Of a stretch of DNA of 7,859 bases, positions 1-6,351 are shown one piece after another. Positions within the stretch are counted from its first letter, which is position 1; every line of letters begins with the position of its first letter. The notes beneath the pieces were generated by a model, which saw nothing but the letters and a program-made list of their open reading frames with translations, ran no database searches and had not been told where the DNA came from. Both the position numbers and the translations under genes were made by a program. The stretch is from Alphaproteobacteria bacterium (GTDB lineage Bacteria; Pseudomonadota; Alphaproteobacteria; Rhizobiales; Xanthobacteraceae), in NCBI GenBank assembly GCA_005884855.1, contig VAZS01000199.1, positions 1-7,859 of the forward strand. Direction: 5' to 3'.

Positions 1-570
1 TTCGACCAAGCCGCAGCCGCCACCATCGGTGTGTTTTTGTGTTCCCGGACGATCACGGTCATGGCCGCGATCGCCACGGTCATCAGGCAAGTGAGGGCTA
101 TTCCAAGCACATCGGAACTGGCCCGCGCATTGCCGACGATGATTGCGACCCCGCACAGAGCGGCAACACTCGCCAGCATGGTTTGCCGATCGGGCGGCTT
201 CTCGAAGCCATATCCAGCCGAGCGCAGCGGCCACGAATGGGGCTGTGGCGATAATGATCGCAACGTTTAAGACGCTGGTCAGCTGCAGGGCCGGGATGAA
301 ACTGACCATGCCCAACGTCGAGAGCGATGCGACGAGCCAACCGCTCCTTCCCATCCGTGTCAAATCCTTCAGCCCGCTTCGGCCTTGGTTAAGGACCAGA
401 ACCGCCGCGATCAGCCCGCCGCCGAAGAGGCCTCGCCAGAATAATATCGTCCAGGAATCAAACGGCAGCAGGCGCGTAAAAAACGGAGCCGTGCTCCAGG
501 CCACGGCGGCGGCGACGACGAGGCTAACGCCTAAGCGCTGGGAATGAAGCCCCGCCACTAAAAAATCCAA
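1..570 (-). pseudogene. EamA/DMT-family transporter, frameshifted and truncated by the window edge
   Basis: Read on the minus strand from about 570 to 199, the frame gives a strongly hydrophobic protein with helices alternating with short basic loops. Recognisable pieces are AWSTAPFFTRLLPFDSW, LFWRGLFGGGLIAAVLV, STLGMVSFIPALQLTSV and APFVAAALGWIWLRE, the pattern of the first EamA domain of drug/metabolite transporters (inner-membrane export or import of small metabolites; substrate unknown). After WLRE the pattern stops in that frame and resumes one frame over as PPDRQTMLASVAALCGVAII, then on to REHKNTPMVAAAAWS at the edge. One extra base near 198 explains this. The original frame stays open but loses its hydrophobic pattern. 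No in-frame ATG or good ribosome site is visible; TTG at 568-570 or GTG at 556-558 are the only nearby candidates. It follows the aminotransferase on the same strand by about 50 bases, so the two may have formed an operon. A sequencing error remains possible. Confidence 0.75.
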
Positions 571-618
571 TCGTTGATACGGCTGTGCCTGATTGCGGGG
601 CGATCTGGTGAACCAAAC

Positions 619-1720
619 TCAAGATGACGTGCGGACGCGCTTCTCCACGTTCGCTATTCTTGCGGGCACTCCGAATTCCCTGCGGCACACTTCTGCGAGC
701 ACGGCGACGCCTTGGCGGATTTGCTCATGCGAGGGGCTCGCAAAGCAGAGCCGTAACCGGTTGCGGGCGTAGGCCTTGTCGGTGGACCACTCCGGCCCCG
801 GATTGATGGAGACGCCGGCCGCAAGTGCGGCCTGATACAGTTTTAGCGTGTCGACGTTGTCGGGCAGCTTGACCCACAGGAAAATACCGCCCTTTGGCTG
901 GTCAAATTCGGCCGATGTGCCGAACTGCTCGTTGAGCGTTTCCATCATCGTGTCGAGCTTGGCACGCAAGCCACGCGTCAGCTTCGGCACGTGTTCGGCG
1001 AAATGCGGGGCGCAATATTCCGCCAGTACCATCTGCTCCAGCGCGCCGGATCCAGCGTCGGTCTTCAGTGCCAGCATTCGCGACAGGGCAGCCCAGGGAG
1101 CGACGATGAAGCCCACCCGCAGCGCCGGGGCGATCGATTTGGAGAACGAGCCGATGTGGATGACGCCGCCGTTTTTGCTCATGGCATAGAGCGCCGGCGG
1201 GCGTTTGCCGTCCCAGATCAGGTCGGCATAGCAGTCGTCTTCAAAGATCGGCACACCGTATTGTTGGGAAAGGTTCAGGAGTTCGACGCGGCGGCACTCG
1301 GGCAGGATCGTGCCGGTCGGGTTCTGCACGGTCGGGATGGTATAGATGTATTTCGGCGTGATGCCGCGGTGCTTGAGGCAGCATTGCGTTGACGAGGTCC
1401 AGCGCCTGCAGCGAGCCGGAAACGATCAGTATCTCGTCGGCGGCGGTTTCGATGCCCGCGTCGCGTTCTAGTTTTTTCGCGAGAAATTCGCGCAGCGGAA
1501 GATATCCTTGCGGGCCGCTCGCAAGCCCATAAGTAGCGAGCGTCTTGCCCTCGCGCCTGAGAACGGCGTTCACAGCCTCGATCAGGCCCTCGACCGGAAC
1601 CTGGTCGGGATCGTTGTTGCCACCGACGAAGCTGTAATTGGCGAGCCCAGTCCACTTGGCCGCGGGCGCAGGCGATCCCGCCGGCAGCAGAGGTGCGAAA
1701 TCAAACGTTCCTGAACTCAT
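619..1720 (-). pseudogene. PLP-dependent aminotransferase (2-aminoadipate/MocR-like fold type I), internally deleted and frameshifted
   Basis: The N-terminal part starts at ATG 1720 (MSSGTFDFAPLLP...) and reads through YGLASGPQGYLPLREFLA and ILIVSGSLQALDLVNAM, the usual N-terminal half of class I/II aminotransferases. An AAGGG sequence lies about 10 bases upstream of that start. At about 1375-1385 the reading jumps to another frame: LKHRGITPKYIYTIPTVQNP, NPTGTILPE, then FEDDCYADLIW (Asp and Tyr near the pyridine ring) and GSFSKSIAPALRVGF, where Lys (codon 1138-1140) is the PLP Schiff-base lysine. The tail ends at TGA 619-621. Between VNAM and LKHRG the family normally has about 45-55 residues, including an aromatic residue that stacks on PLP; here nothing remains. 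What is left (about 366 codons) is short for a family of about 410-420. The gene is therefore very probably non-functional unless the assembly is wrong. Related enzymes transaminate 2-aminoadipate or aromatic amino acids; the true substrate cannot be told. Confidence 0.85.
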
Positions 1721-1811
1721 GGATAGCGCCCTTAATTCTGGGGTGGACCTTAAGCTATGAAATATTGAAGGGGAATGCGCGAGTTCCTAGCTGAGCCAGA
1801 AGGAGGAGGGA

Positions 1812-1928
1812 GTGCGCGGCAAGACAATCGAGGCTGATTTCGGCAGCGGCGGCCATGGCCGGCGACATTCCGGCTTGCGTAATCAAGCTGGCGCGGGCTG
1901 TCGAGTCCGGCTAATGGTCCCTGCATAA
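1812..1928 (+). CDS. Possible 38-codon leader ORF upstream of ribBX
   Basis: A GTG at 1812 sits five bases after AGGAGG (1801-1806) within a purine-rich AGGAGGAGGG tract, the strongest ribosome-binding sequence in the window. The frame runs 38 codons (VRGKTIEADFGSGGHGRRHS...) to TAA at 1926-1928, 14 bases before the ribBX start. The peptide resembles nothing I recognise and is Gly/Arg-rich, as random GC-rich DNA would be. It could be a translated leader or coupling peptide for ribBX, whose own start lacks a clear ribosome site, or the ribosome site could be a chance purine tract. A second small frame from ATG 1855 (MAGDIPACVIKLARAVESG) ends at 1914 and overlaps it. Only conservation across relatives would settle this. 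Confidence 0.2.
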   Translation: MRGKTIEADFGSGGHGRRHSGLRNQAGAGCRVRLMVPA

Positions 1929-1942
1929 AGCGAGACCCTCGA

Positions 1943-3019
1943 ATGGCCGACCCGATCCAGCAAGTACTGCAAGCCTTTGCTCAAGGCGAACTCGTCGTCG
2001 TCACAGACGACGATGACCGCGAAGGCGAGGGCGACCTGATTGTGGCGGCCTCGATGTGCACCGCCGAAAAGATGGCGTTTATCATCCGCCATACCTCCGG
2101 CATTGTCTGCGCGCCGATCACTATCGAAGATGCGCGGCGCCTGCGGCTCGATCCGATGGTGGCCCATAACGAATCCAGTCATACCACCGCTTTTACGGTT
2201 TCCATCGACTACAAGCCCGACGGCGGTACCGGGATTTCGGCGGAAGAACGCGCCTCATGCTGCCGCGCGTTGGCCAACCCGAATGTAGGTGCCAACGATT
2301 TCGCGCGCCCCGGCCACGTGTTTCCGCTGATTGCGCGCGAGGGCGGGGTGCTGCTGCGGTCGGGTCATACCGAAGCCGCGGTAGATCTCTGCAAGTTGAG
2401 CGGCCTGCCGCCGGTCGGCGTGATCAGCGAGTTGATGAACGACGACGGCACCGTCATGAAGGGCGAGCAGGTGTCCCGGTTTGCCGCCGTTCATAACATC
2501 AAGCACGTCACGATCGCCGACATGATCGCCTATCGCCAGGCCCGCGAGAAGCTGATCGAGCGGGTATCGACCTTCACCACTGAAAGCCCGATCGGGCTGC
2601 TGCAAGGCTTTGCCTATCGTTCGCCGTTCGATTCCATCGCGCACGTCGCTTTCGTTTATAATGGTATCGGCGATGGCAAAAACGTGCTGACCCGGTTTCA
2701 CAAGCCCAATATTGTCAAGGACATCTTCACCGGACCGAAGCGCATGCAGGCCGTGCTAGAGCGCTTCCAAAAGGCGAACCGGGGCGTGCTGATCTATCTG
2801 CGGGATGGCGCGGCGGGAGTTCCGGTTGCTCCGCTGCCCGCGGAAAAATCCGCGGAGGCCGACCGCAATCGGCAATGGCGCGAAGTCGGTGTCGGCGCGC
2901 AGATCTTGCGCGATCTCGGCGTCACTTCGATCCGTAATCTGACGTCCTCGGTGCACGACTACAAGGGACTGTCCGGATTTGGCATTGAGATCGTCTCCAG
3001 CGAGCAGCTTGAAGGCTAG
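1943..3019 (+). CDS. ribB: RibBX: 3,4-dihydroxy-2-butanone 4-phosphate synthase with degenerate GTP cyclohydrolase II-like domain
   Basis: The N-terminal domain (about residues 1-205) is DHBP synthase, which converts ribulose 5-phosphate to 3,4-dihydroxy-2-butanone 4-phosphate and formate, one of the two precursors of lumazine and riboflavin. Visible motifs are the acidic Mg-binding loop DDDDREGEGD (22-31), RHTSG (49-53), FTVSID (84-89), GTGISAEER (95-103), RPGHVFPL (122-129), GHTEAAVDL (141-149) and ISELMNDDGTVM (161-172). The C-terminal domain (about 206-358) aligns in outline with GTP cyclohydrolase II, including VGVGAQILRDLGV (315-327) and LSGFGIEIV (343-351). However, the cysteine-rich zinc motif of RibA is replaced by KPNIVKDIFTGPKRMQ, with no cysteine in this domain. 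It should therefore not have cyclohydrolase activity; a separate RibA is expected elsewhere. This architecture is the known RibBX variant of Proteobacteria. The start at ATG 1943 fits the family N-terminus, although the upstream ribosome site is weak. The length of 358 residues is normal and no frame damage is visible. No FMN riboswitch is seen upstream. Confidence 0.93.
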   Translation: MADPIQQVLQAFAQGELVVVTDDDDREGEGDLIVAASMCTAEKMAFIIRHTSGIVCAPITIEDARRLRLDPMVAHNESSHTTAFTVSIDYKPDGGTGISAEERASCCRALANPNVGANDFARPGHVFPLIAREGGVLLRSGHTEAAVDLCKLSGLPPVGVISELMNDDGTVMKGEQVSRFAAVHNIKHVTIADMIAYRQAREKLIERVSTFTTESPIGLLQGFAYRSPFDSIAHVAFVYNGIGDGKNVLTRFHKPNIVKDIFTGPKRMQAVLERFQKANRGVLIYLRDGAAGVPVAPLPAEKSAEADRNRQWREVGVGAQILRDLGVTSIRNLTSSVHDYKGLSGFGIEIVSSEQLEG

Positions 3020-3025
3020 CACACC

Positions 3026-3128
3026 TGTCGTTCCGGGGCGCATCTGCAATGCGAAGACTGGAATCTCGATATTCCCCGATGCGCAATTGCACATCTGAGA
3101 TTCGCGCTTCGCTCGCGGTGGAATGACA
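3026..3128. repeat. Intergenic palindromic repeat, type A (contains GCAATTGC core)
   Basis: The element starts seven bases after the ribBX stop. Its ends, TGTCGTTCC (3026-3034) and GGAATGACA (3120-3128), are inverted with one mismatch. Inside are GGAAT/ATTCC around 3060-3075 and the near-perfect palindrome GATGCGCAATTGCACATC (3078-3095). Long imperfect palindromes bounded by GTCATTCC/GGAATGAC are common between genes in Bradyrhizobium and relatives. It may fold in the ribBX transcript and act as a 3' end or mRNA-stabilising structure, but there is no T-run typical of an intrinsic terminator. Confidence 0.7.
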
Positions 3129-3151
3129 GAAACGAGGATTGCCTAATCCAT

Positions 3152-3180
3152 TTGCGATTCCGTCCGGCGCGTTCTAAAAT
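3152..3180 (+). promoter_or_regulatory. Sigma70-like promoter of the glutaryl-CoA dehydrogenase gene
   Basis: TTGCGA (3152-3157, four of six matches to TTGACA) and TAAAAT (3175-3180, five of six matches to TATAAT) are separated by exactly 17 bases. Transcription would begin near 3187, giving a leader of about 20 bases that holds the AAAGGA ribosome site (3196-3201) six bases before ATG 3208. The preceding palindromic repeat separates it from ribBX, so the dehydrogenase is probably transcribed on its own. Assigned by inspection only. Confidence 0.5.
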
Positions 3181-3207
3181 AAATGAAAAGATGCGAAAGG
3201 AATTTCC

Positions 3208-4335
3208 ATGAGCGTGCGCCTTCAGCCCAAGGACAAGCCGTCCCCGGTGGACTTCCAGTGGGACGATCCGTTCATGCTCGACGAGCAGCTAGAAAAGGTC
3301 GATCGCGATATTTTTCATGAAATGGGCGAGCTGGGCCTGATCGGCATCACCTTGCCGGAGGAATATGGCTGCGCCAACGCCAGCTACGTCGCCTATGGGC
3401 TAGTGGCACGTGAGATTGAGCGGGTCGATTCCGGCTATCGCTCGATGAATTCGGTGCAATCCTCGCTAGTCATGCACCCGATCTATGCCTATGGCGACGA
3501 GAACCAGCGCAAGAAATATCTGCCCAAGCTTGCCACCGGCGAGTGGGTTGGCTGCTTCGGCCTGACCGAGCCAGATGCCGGCTCGGATCCCGGCGGAATG
3601 AAGACTCGCGCCGAGAAGACCTCCGACGGCTATCGCCTGACCGGTAACAAAACGTGGATTTCGAATGCGCCGATCGCCGACGTGTTCGTCATCTGGGCGA
3701 AATCGGCGGAGCACAACAACCAGATTCGCGGCTTTATTCTCGAGAAAGGCATGAAGGGGCTGTCCGCGCCGAAGATAGGTGGCAAGCTCTCGCTGCGAGC
3801 CTCGGTGACCGGCGAGGTCGTGATGGAAGACGTGGAGGTACCAAAGAGCGCGCTTTTGCCTAACGTGTCCGGCCTCAAGGGACCATTCGGCTGTCTCAAC
3901 CGCGCCCGGTACGGCATTTCCTGGGGCGCCATGGGCGCGGCGGAAGACTGCATGCACCGCGCGCGGCAATACACGCTCGACCGCAAGCAGTTCAAGCGGC
4001 CCCTGGCGGCGACGCAGCTGGTCCAGAAGAAACTGGCTGATATGCAGACGGACATCGCGCTGGGTCTGCAGGCTTCGCTTCGGGTCGGCCGGCTGATGGA
4101 CGAGGGCAAGATGGCGCCGGAGATGATTTCCATCGTCAAGCGCAACAATTGCGGCAAGGCGCTCGACATCGCACGCATGGCCCGCGACATGCACGGCGGC
4201 AACGGCATCCAGATCGAATATCATGTAATGCGCCACACCGCGAACCTGGAGACCGTCAACACTTATGAGGGCACCCACGACGTCCATGCGCTGATCCTCG
4301 GCCGCGCCATCACCGGCATTCAGGCGTTTTCGTAA
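3208..4335 (+). CDS. gcdH: Glutaryl-CoA dehydrogenase with an internal N-terminal deletion
   Basis: This is a flavin-dependent acyl-CoA dehydrogenase that oxidises and decarboxylates glutaryl-CoA to crotonyl-CoA and CO2 in lysine and tryptophan degradation, passing electrons to ETF. It closely resembles mammalian GCDH. Shared signatures are [10 protein letters not shown] (71-80, with the Arg78 that binds the substrate carboxylate in human GCDH), [28 protein letters not shown] (116-128), [42 protein letters not shown] and RDMHGGNGI (326-334). The catalytic base is Glu354 in NTYEGTHD, and the C-terminus [10 protein letters not shown] is typical. The N-terminus reads [10 protein letters not shown] and then directly [15 protein letters not shown]. 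Relatives have about 29 more residues there, the first helices of the alpha domain, so roughly 87 bases seem to be lost in frame at about 3291. Length is 375 residues against the usual 395-405 or so. AAAGGA lies six bases before ATG 3208. The active site is complete, but folding or FAD binding could be impaired. Confidence 0.93.
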   Translation: MSVRLQPKDKPSPVDFQWDDPFMLDEQLEKVDRDIFHEMGELGLIGITLPEEYGCANASYVAYGLVAREIERVDSGYRSMNSVQSSLVMHPIYAYGDENQRKKYLPKLATGEWVGCFGLTEPDAGSDPGGMKTRAEKTSDGYRLTGNKTWISNAPIADVFVIWAKSAEHNNQIRGFILEKGMKGLSAPKIGGKLSLRASVTGEVVMEDVEVPKSALLPNVSGLKGPFGCLNRARYGISWGAMGAAEDCMHRARQYTLDRKQFKRPLAATQLVQKKLADMQTDIALGLQASLRVGRLMDEGKMAPEMISIVKRNNCGKALDIARMARDMHGGNGIQIEYHVMRHTANLETVNTYEGTHDVHALILGRAITGIQAFS

Positions 4336-4371
4336 ACTGCCGATCACCCTGGGCGTTGCGTAGCATTCTGC

Positions 4372-4473
4372 CGTCATCGCCCGCGGAGGCGGGCGATCCA
4401 GTATTACAGAGATGCTGGAGATGAATCGAGACGACGCGGCGTACTGGATACCCCGCCTTCGCGGGGTATGACG
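4372..4473. repeat. Intergenic palindromic repeat, type B (two GC hairpins flanking inverted GATCCAGTA)
   Basis: The outer arms CGTCAT (4372-4377) and ATGACG (4468-4473) are inverted. Next come two compact hairpins, GCCCGC-GGAG-GCGGGC (4379-4394) and CCCCGC-CTTC-GCGGGG (4451-4466), and inner arms GATCCAGTA (4395-4403) and TACTGGATA (4442-4450), eight of nine paired. The whole element can fold into one long cruciform. This pattern (a CCCGC-type hairpin, then ATCCAGTA...TACTGGAT) is a widespread intergenic repeat family in rhizobia and related alphaproteobacteria. It lies 36 bases after the gcdH stop and may help end or stabilise that transcript. Its right arm supplies a spurious ATG (4468) in frame with the next gene. 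Confidence 0.8.
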
Positions 4474-4512
4474 ACACTGGCTTTTGCGCGCGCAAGCGTC
4501 AGACAGGATCCC

Positions 4513-5433
4513 ATGGCCGACAACGATGACGTCCCGTTCAATCGCGACTTTGCGCTTAAGCCTGGCGTAGTCGACCAAGTTCGACCCGGCGTTCGGCGGA
4601 TTCTCTGCAATAATCCCAGCCCGTTCACCTTCACCGGCACGGTGAGTTACATTGTAGGGCAGGGCAAGGTCGCGATTATCGATCCCGGTCCCGACAATGA
4701 GGAGCACGCGGCGGCGCTGCTCAATGCGGTTCGCGGCGAAACCGTCACGCATGTGCTGGTCACGCACACCCACCGCGACCACTCGCCCAACACCGCGAGG
4801 ATCAAGGCGGCAACCGGCGCAACTGTTTATGGCGAGGGTCCGCACCGAGCATCGCGCCCACGCTACGAGAGCGAACAAATCTCCTCGGAGTCCGGCGCCG
4901 ACCGCGATTTCAAGCCCGACATCAAGGTGCGCGAGGGCGATATGATCGAAGGCGCGGATTGGGCGCTCGAGGCCGTGGCGACGCCGGGCCATACTGCCAA
5001 TCACCTGGCGTTCGCGTGGCAAAACCAAAGCATGCTTTTCGTGGGCGATCACGTGATGGGCTGGTCGACCTCGATCGTGGCGCCGCCCGACGGATCGATG
5101 ATCGACTACATGGCCTCGCTCGAGAAACTGACGCGGCGCGGCGAGGAATTATATTTGTCAGGCCATGGACCGGAAATTCCTGAAGGGCCCCGCTATGTGC
5201 GCTTCCTCATTCGGCATCGCCAGGCTCGCGAAGCTTCGATCCTGCACCGGCTGGGCAAAGGGGAAGCAGACATTCCGAGTCTCGTGCGCGCGATCTATAT
5301 CGGAATCGATCCTCGGCTGACGGGTGCTGCCGGTTACTCCGTGCTGGCGCATCTTGAGGATCTGGTCGGGCGCGGAATTGTTGCAACCGATGGCGATCCG
5401 GTTATCGGCGGCAGCTATCGATTGGCGAAGTAG
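4513..5433 (+). CDS. Metallo-beta-lactamase-fold hydrolase (LACTB2-like, with C-terminal winged-helix domain)
   Basis: This is a zinc-dependent hydrolase of the MBL superfamily. The zinc ligands are visible: HTHRDH (residues 85-90, with H85, H87, D89 and H90), H160 in TPGHTANH, D179 in VGDHVMGW and H218 in LSGHGPEIP. The MBL domain covers about residues 25-225. The rest (RHRQAREASILHRL, then IYIGIDPRLTGAAGYSVLAHLEDLVGRGIV) is the small winged-helix tail found in LACTB2-type proteins, some of which are single-strand RNA endonucleases. The substrate here is unknown. I chose ATG 4513 (MADNDDVPFN) because it follows AGGA at 4505-4508 and matches the start of the family's conserved region; an upstream in-frame ATG at 4468 lies inside the repeat arm. 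It is 306 residues long, normal for the family, with no sign of damage. It is convergent with the DUF1499 gene. Confidence 0.9.
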   Translation: MADNDDVPFNRDFALKPGVVDQVRPGVRRILCNNPSPFTFTGTVSYIVGQGKVAIIDPGPDNEEHAAALLNAVRGETVTHVLVTHTHRDHSPNTARIKAATGATVYGEGPHRASRPRYESEQISSESGADRDFKPDIKVREGDMIEGADWALEAVATPGHTANHLAFAWQNQSMLFVGDHVMGWSTSIVAPPDGSMIDYMASLEKLTRRGEELYLSGHGPEIPEGPRYVRFLIRHRQAREASILHRLGKGEADIPSLVRAIYIGIDPRLTGAAGYSVLAHLEDLVGRGIVATDGDPVIGGSYRLAK

Positions 5434-5459
5434 GCGCGGTCATTCCGGCCTTCCGCGCC
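5433..5459. terminator. Hairpin between convergent genes, possible bidirectional terminator
   Basis: GGCGCGG (5433-5439) and CCGCGCC (5453-5459) form a perfect seven-pair GC stem with a 13-base loop, beginning at the last base of the MBL hydrolase stop codon. It sits in the 75-base gap between two converging genes, where a shared terminator would be expected. No T-run follows on either strand, so intrinsic termination is not proven. Confidence 0.3.
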
Positions 5460-5487
5460 GTCGCGCGCGCCCGCATGTGCAATTGCA
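5439..5487. repeat. Degenerate remnant of the type A palindromic repeat
   Basis: GTCATTCCGG (5439-5448) and ATGTGCAATTGCA (5475-5487, containing the perfect palindrome TGCAATTGCA at 5478-5487) occur in the same order as the corresponding parts of the element at 3026-3128 (GTCGTTCCGG and ATGCGCAATTGCA). The spacing is shorter here and no matching right arm is seen. It is best read as a truncated or eroded copy; chance similarity cannot be excluded by eye. Confidence 0.35.
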
Positions 5488-5508
5488 GCGGGGAGACTGA
5501 GAAGAAGG

Positions 5509-6351
5509 TTACTTCTTCACCACTTTCGGCGGCAGCTTAATAGGCATCTGCGGCTTGGCCGGCTTGACGTTCTCCGCGGCGGTGTTGATGTCATCGATCA
5601 GCTTGCTTATGCGCGCGGCGTTGCTGCCGAAATCGCTCTCGAAATAGCGTGAGGCCGATCGGATGTCGACGCGCGATCCGTCGCCGTCTGGCGTGACGCG
5701 GATAGATAGGTCTTCACGAAATCCCATGATCGGCGTCCGCGCCACCGCCTCGATGCGCCCGAACCGGCGCGACGGCTGCGGAGCGCGCTCGTCGATGACG
5801 AGCCATTTGCGTTTAGTGACCAGCTCCCGTGTCACCTCGTAGGCCCGCTGAACTGGCAGATCGAGTTCCACCGTCTCGATATCGGGATAGGCGGTCCGCT
5901 GTTGTTCGGCTGAATATAGCCCCGCATACACAGCCGGATTCGTGCCTTCACCGGTGCGCAGCCGCGCCAGCGCATCGAAGCGCGGCGGATCGATCGGATC
6001 GGTGGTAATGTCGTGGATCGCCGGCAGCTTGCGATATTGCGCGGCGAGATAGGCGGGGTATGCCAGAACCACCGCGTCGATCAAAAATGCGAGCAGGATG
6101 CGGCTCATGCCACGCGAACCGTTCTGCCAGATTGCGACAAAAGCGGCCAGCCCGACCAGCATCGAAAGGCCCGCGCAGGCCAGGGCACCGAAAAAGGTGG
6201 CCAGCGCCGGCTTCATTTCAAGAAAGCCGAACCGGACGATCATGATCGAGACCAACACCGCCACTACCGAGAATACGGCGAGATTGCGGGCCCATGAGGC
6301 GAGGCTGGACACGGGCTCCGACTGATAGGGAGCGGAAAACCTGCGAGCCAT
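5509..6351 (-). CDS. DUF1499 domain membrane protein
   Basis: This is a 280-residue protein of unknown biochemical role. The N-terminal third carries three probable transmembrane helices (about residues 24-41, 50-74 and 83-104), separated by a short loop and by a basic stretch (GSRGMSR). The remainder, from HDITTDPIDPPRF (113-125) through VELDLPVQRAYEVTRELV and WLVIDE to IRVTPDGDGSRVDIRSASRYFESDFGSNAARI, is the DUF1499 domain, which ends near residue 260. A basic, proline-rich tail (KPAKPQMPIKLPPKVVKK) closes the protein. Topology suggests an inner-membrane protein with the soluble domain on one face; which face is not clear. ATG 6351 is chosen because MARRFSAPYQ fits the family start, but no good ribosome site precedes it. 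A CATAAT box ends only 10 bases before the ATG, so a very short leader is possible. It is followed by a stop at 5509-5511 and is convergent with the MBL hydrolase. Confidence 0.88.
   Translation of the reverse strand: MARRFSAPYQSEPVSSLASWARNLAVFSVVAVLVSIMIVRFGFLEMKPALATFFGALACAGLSMLVGLAAFVAIWQNGSRGMSRILLAFLIDAVVLAYPAYLAAQYRKLPAIHDITTDPIDPPRFDALARLRTGEGTNPAVYAGLYSAEQQRTAYPDIETVELDLPVQRAYEVTRELVTKRKWLVIDERAPQPSRRFGRIEAVARTPIMGFREDLSIRVTPDGDGSRVDIRSASRYFESDFGSNAARISKLIDDINTAAENVKPAKPQMPIKLPPKVVKK

Noticed and set aside
143..547. A 134-codon plus-strand frame over the transporter region
   Set aside because: The minus strand here reads as a DMT transporter with clear transmembrane segments; the plus-strand product has no family character.
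991..1392. Plus-strand frames inside the aminotransferase region
   Set aside because: They are opposite a strongly recognisable aminotransferase sequence containing the PLP lysine motif; their products look like GC-rich shadow translation.
1766..1796. TTGAAG with a downstream TAGCTG as a promoter for ribBX
   Set aside because: The spacing is acceptable, but the -10 match is only partial, so it is not better than chance in this region.
1721..1942. Possible FMN riboswitch upstream of ribBX
   Set aside because: I looked for the conserved RFN sequence blocks (AGGGGC..., ...ACCGGCGGT-like) and found none; the region is too short and lacks the paired arms.
3466..5052. A 528-codon open frame on the minus strand
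   Set aside because: It lies antisense to gcdH and the MBL hydrolase and runs through the intergenic repeat. Its product is low in recognisable motifs and rich in Arg, Ala and His, as expected for a shadow frame in GC-rich DNA.
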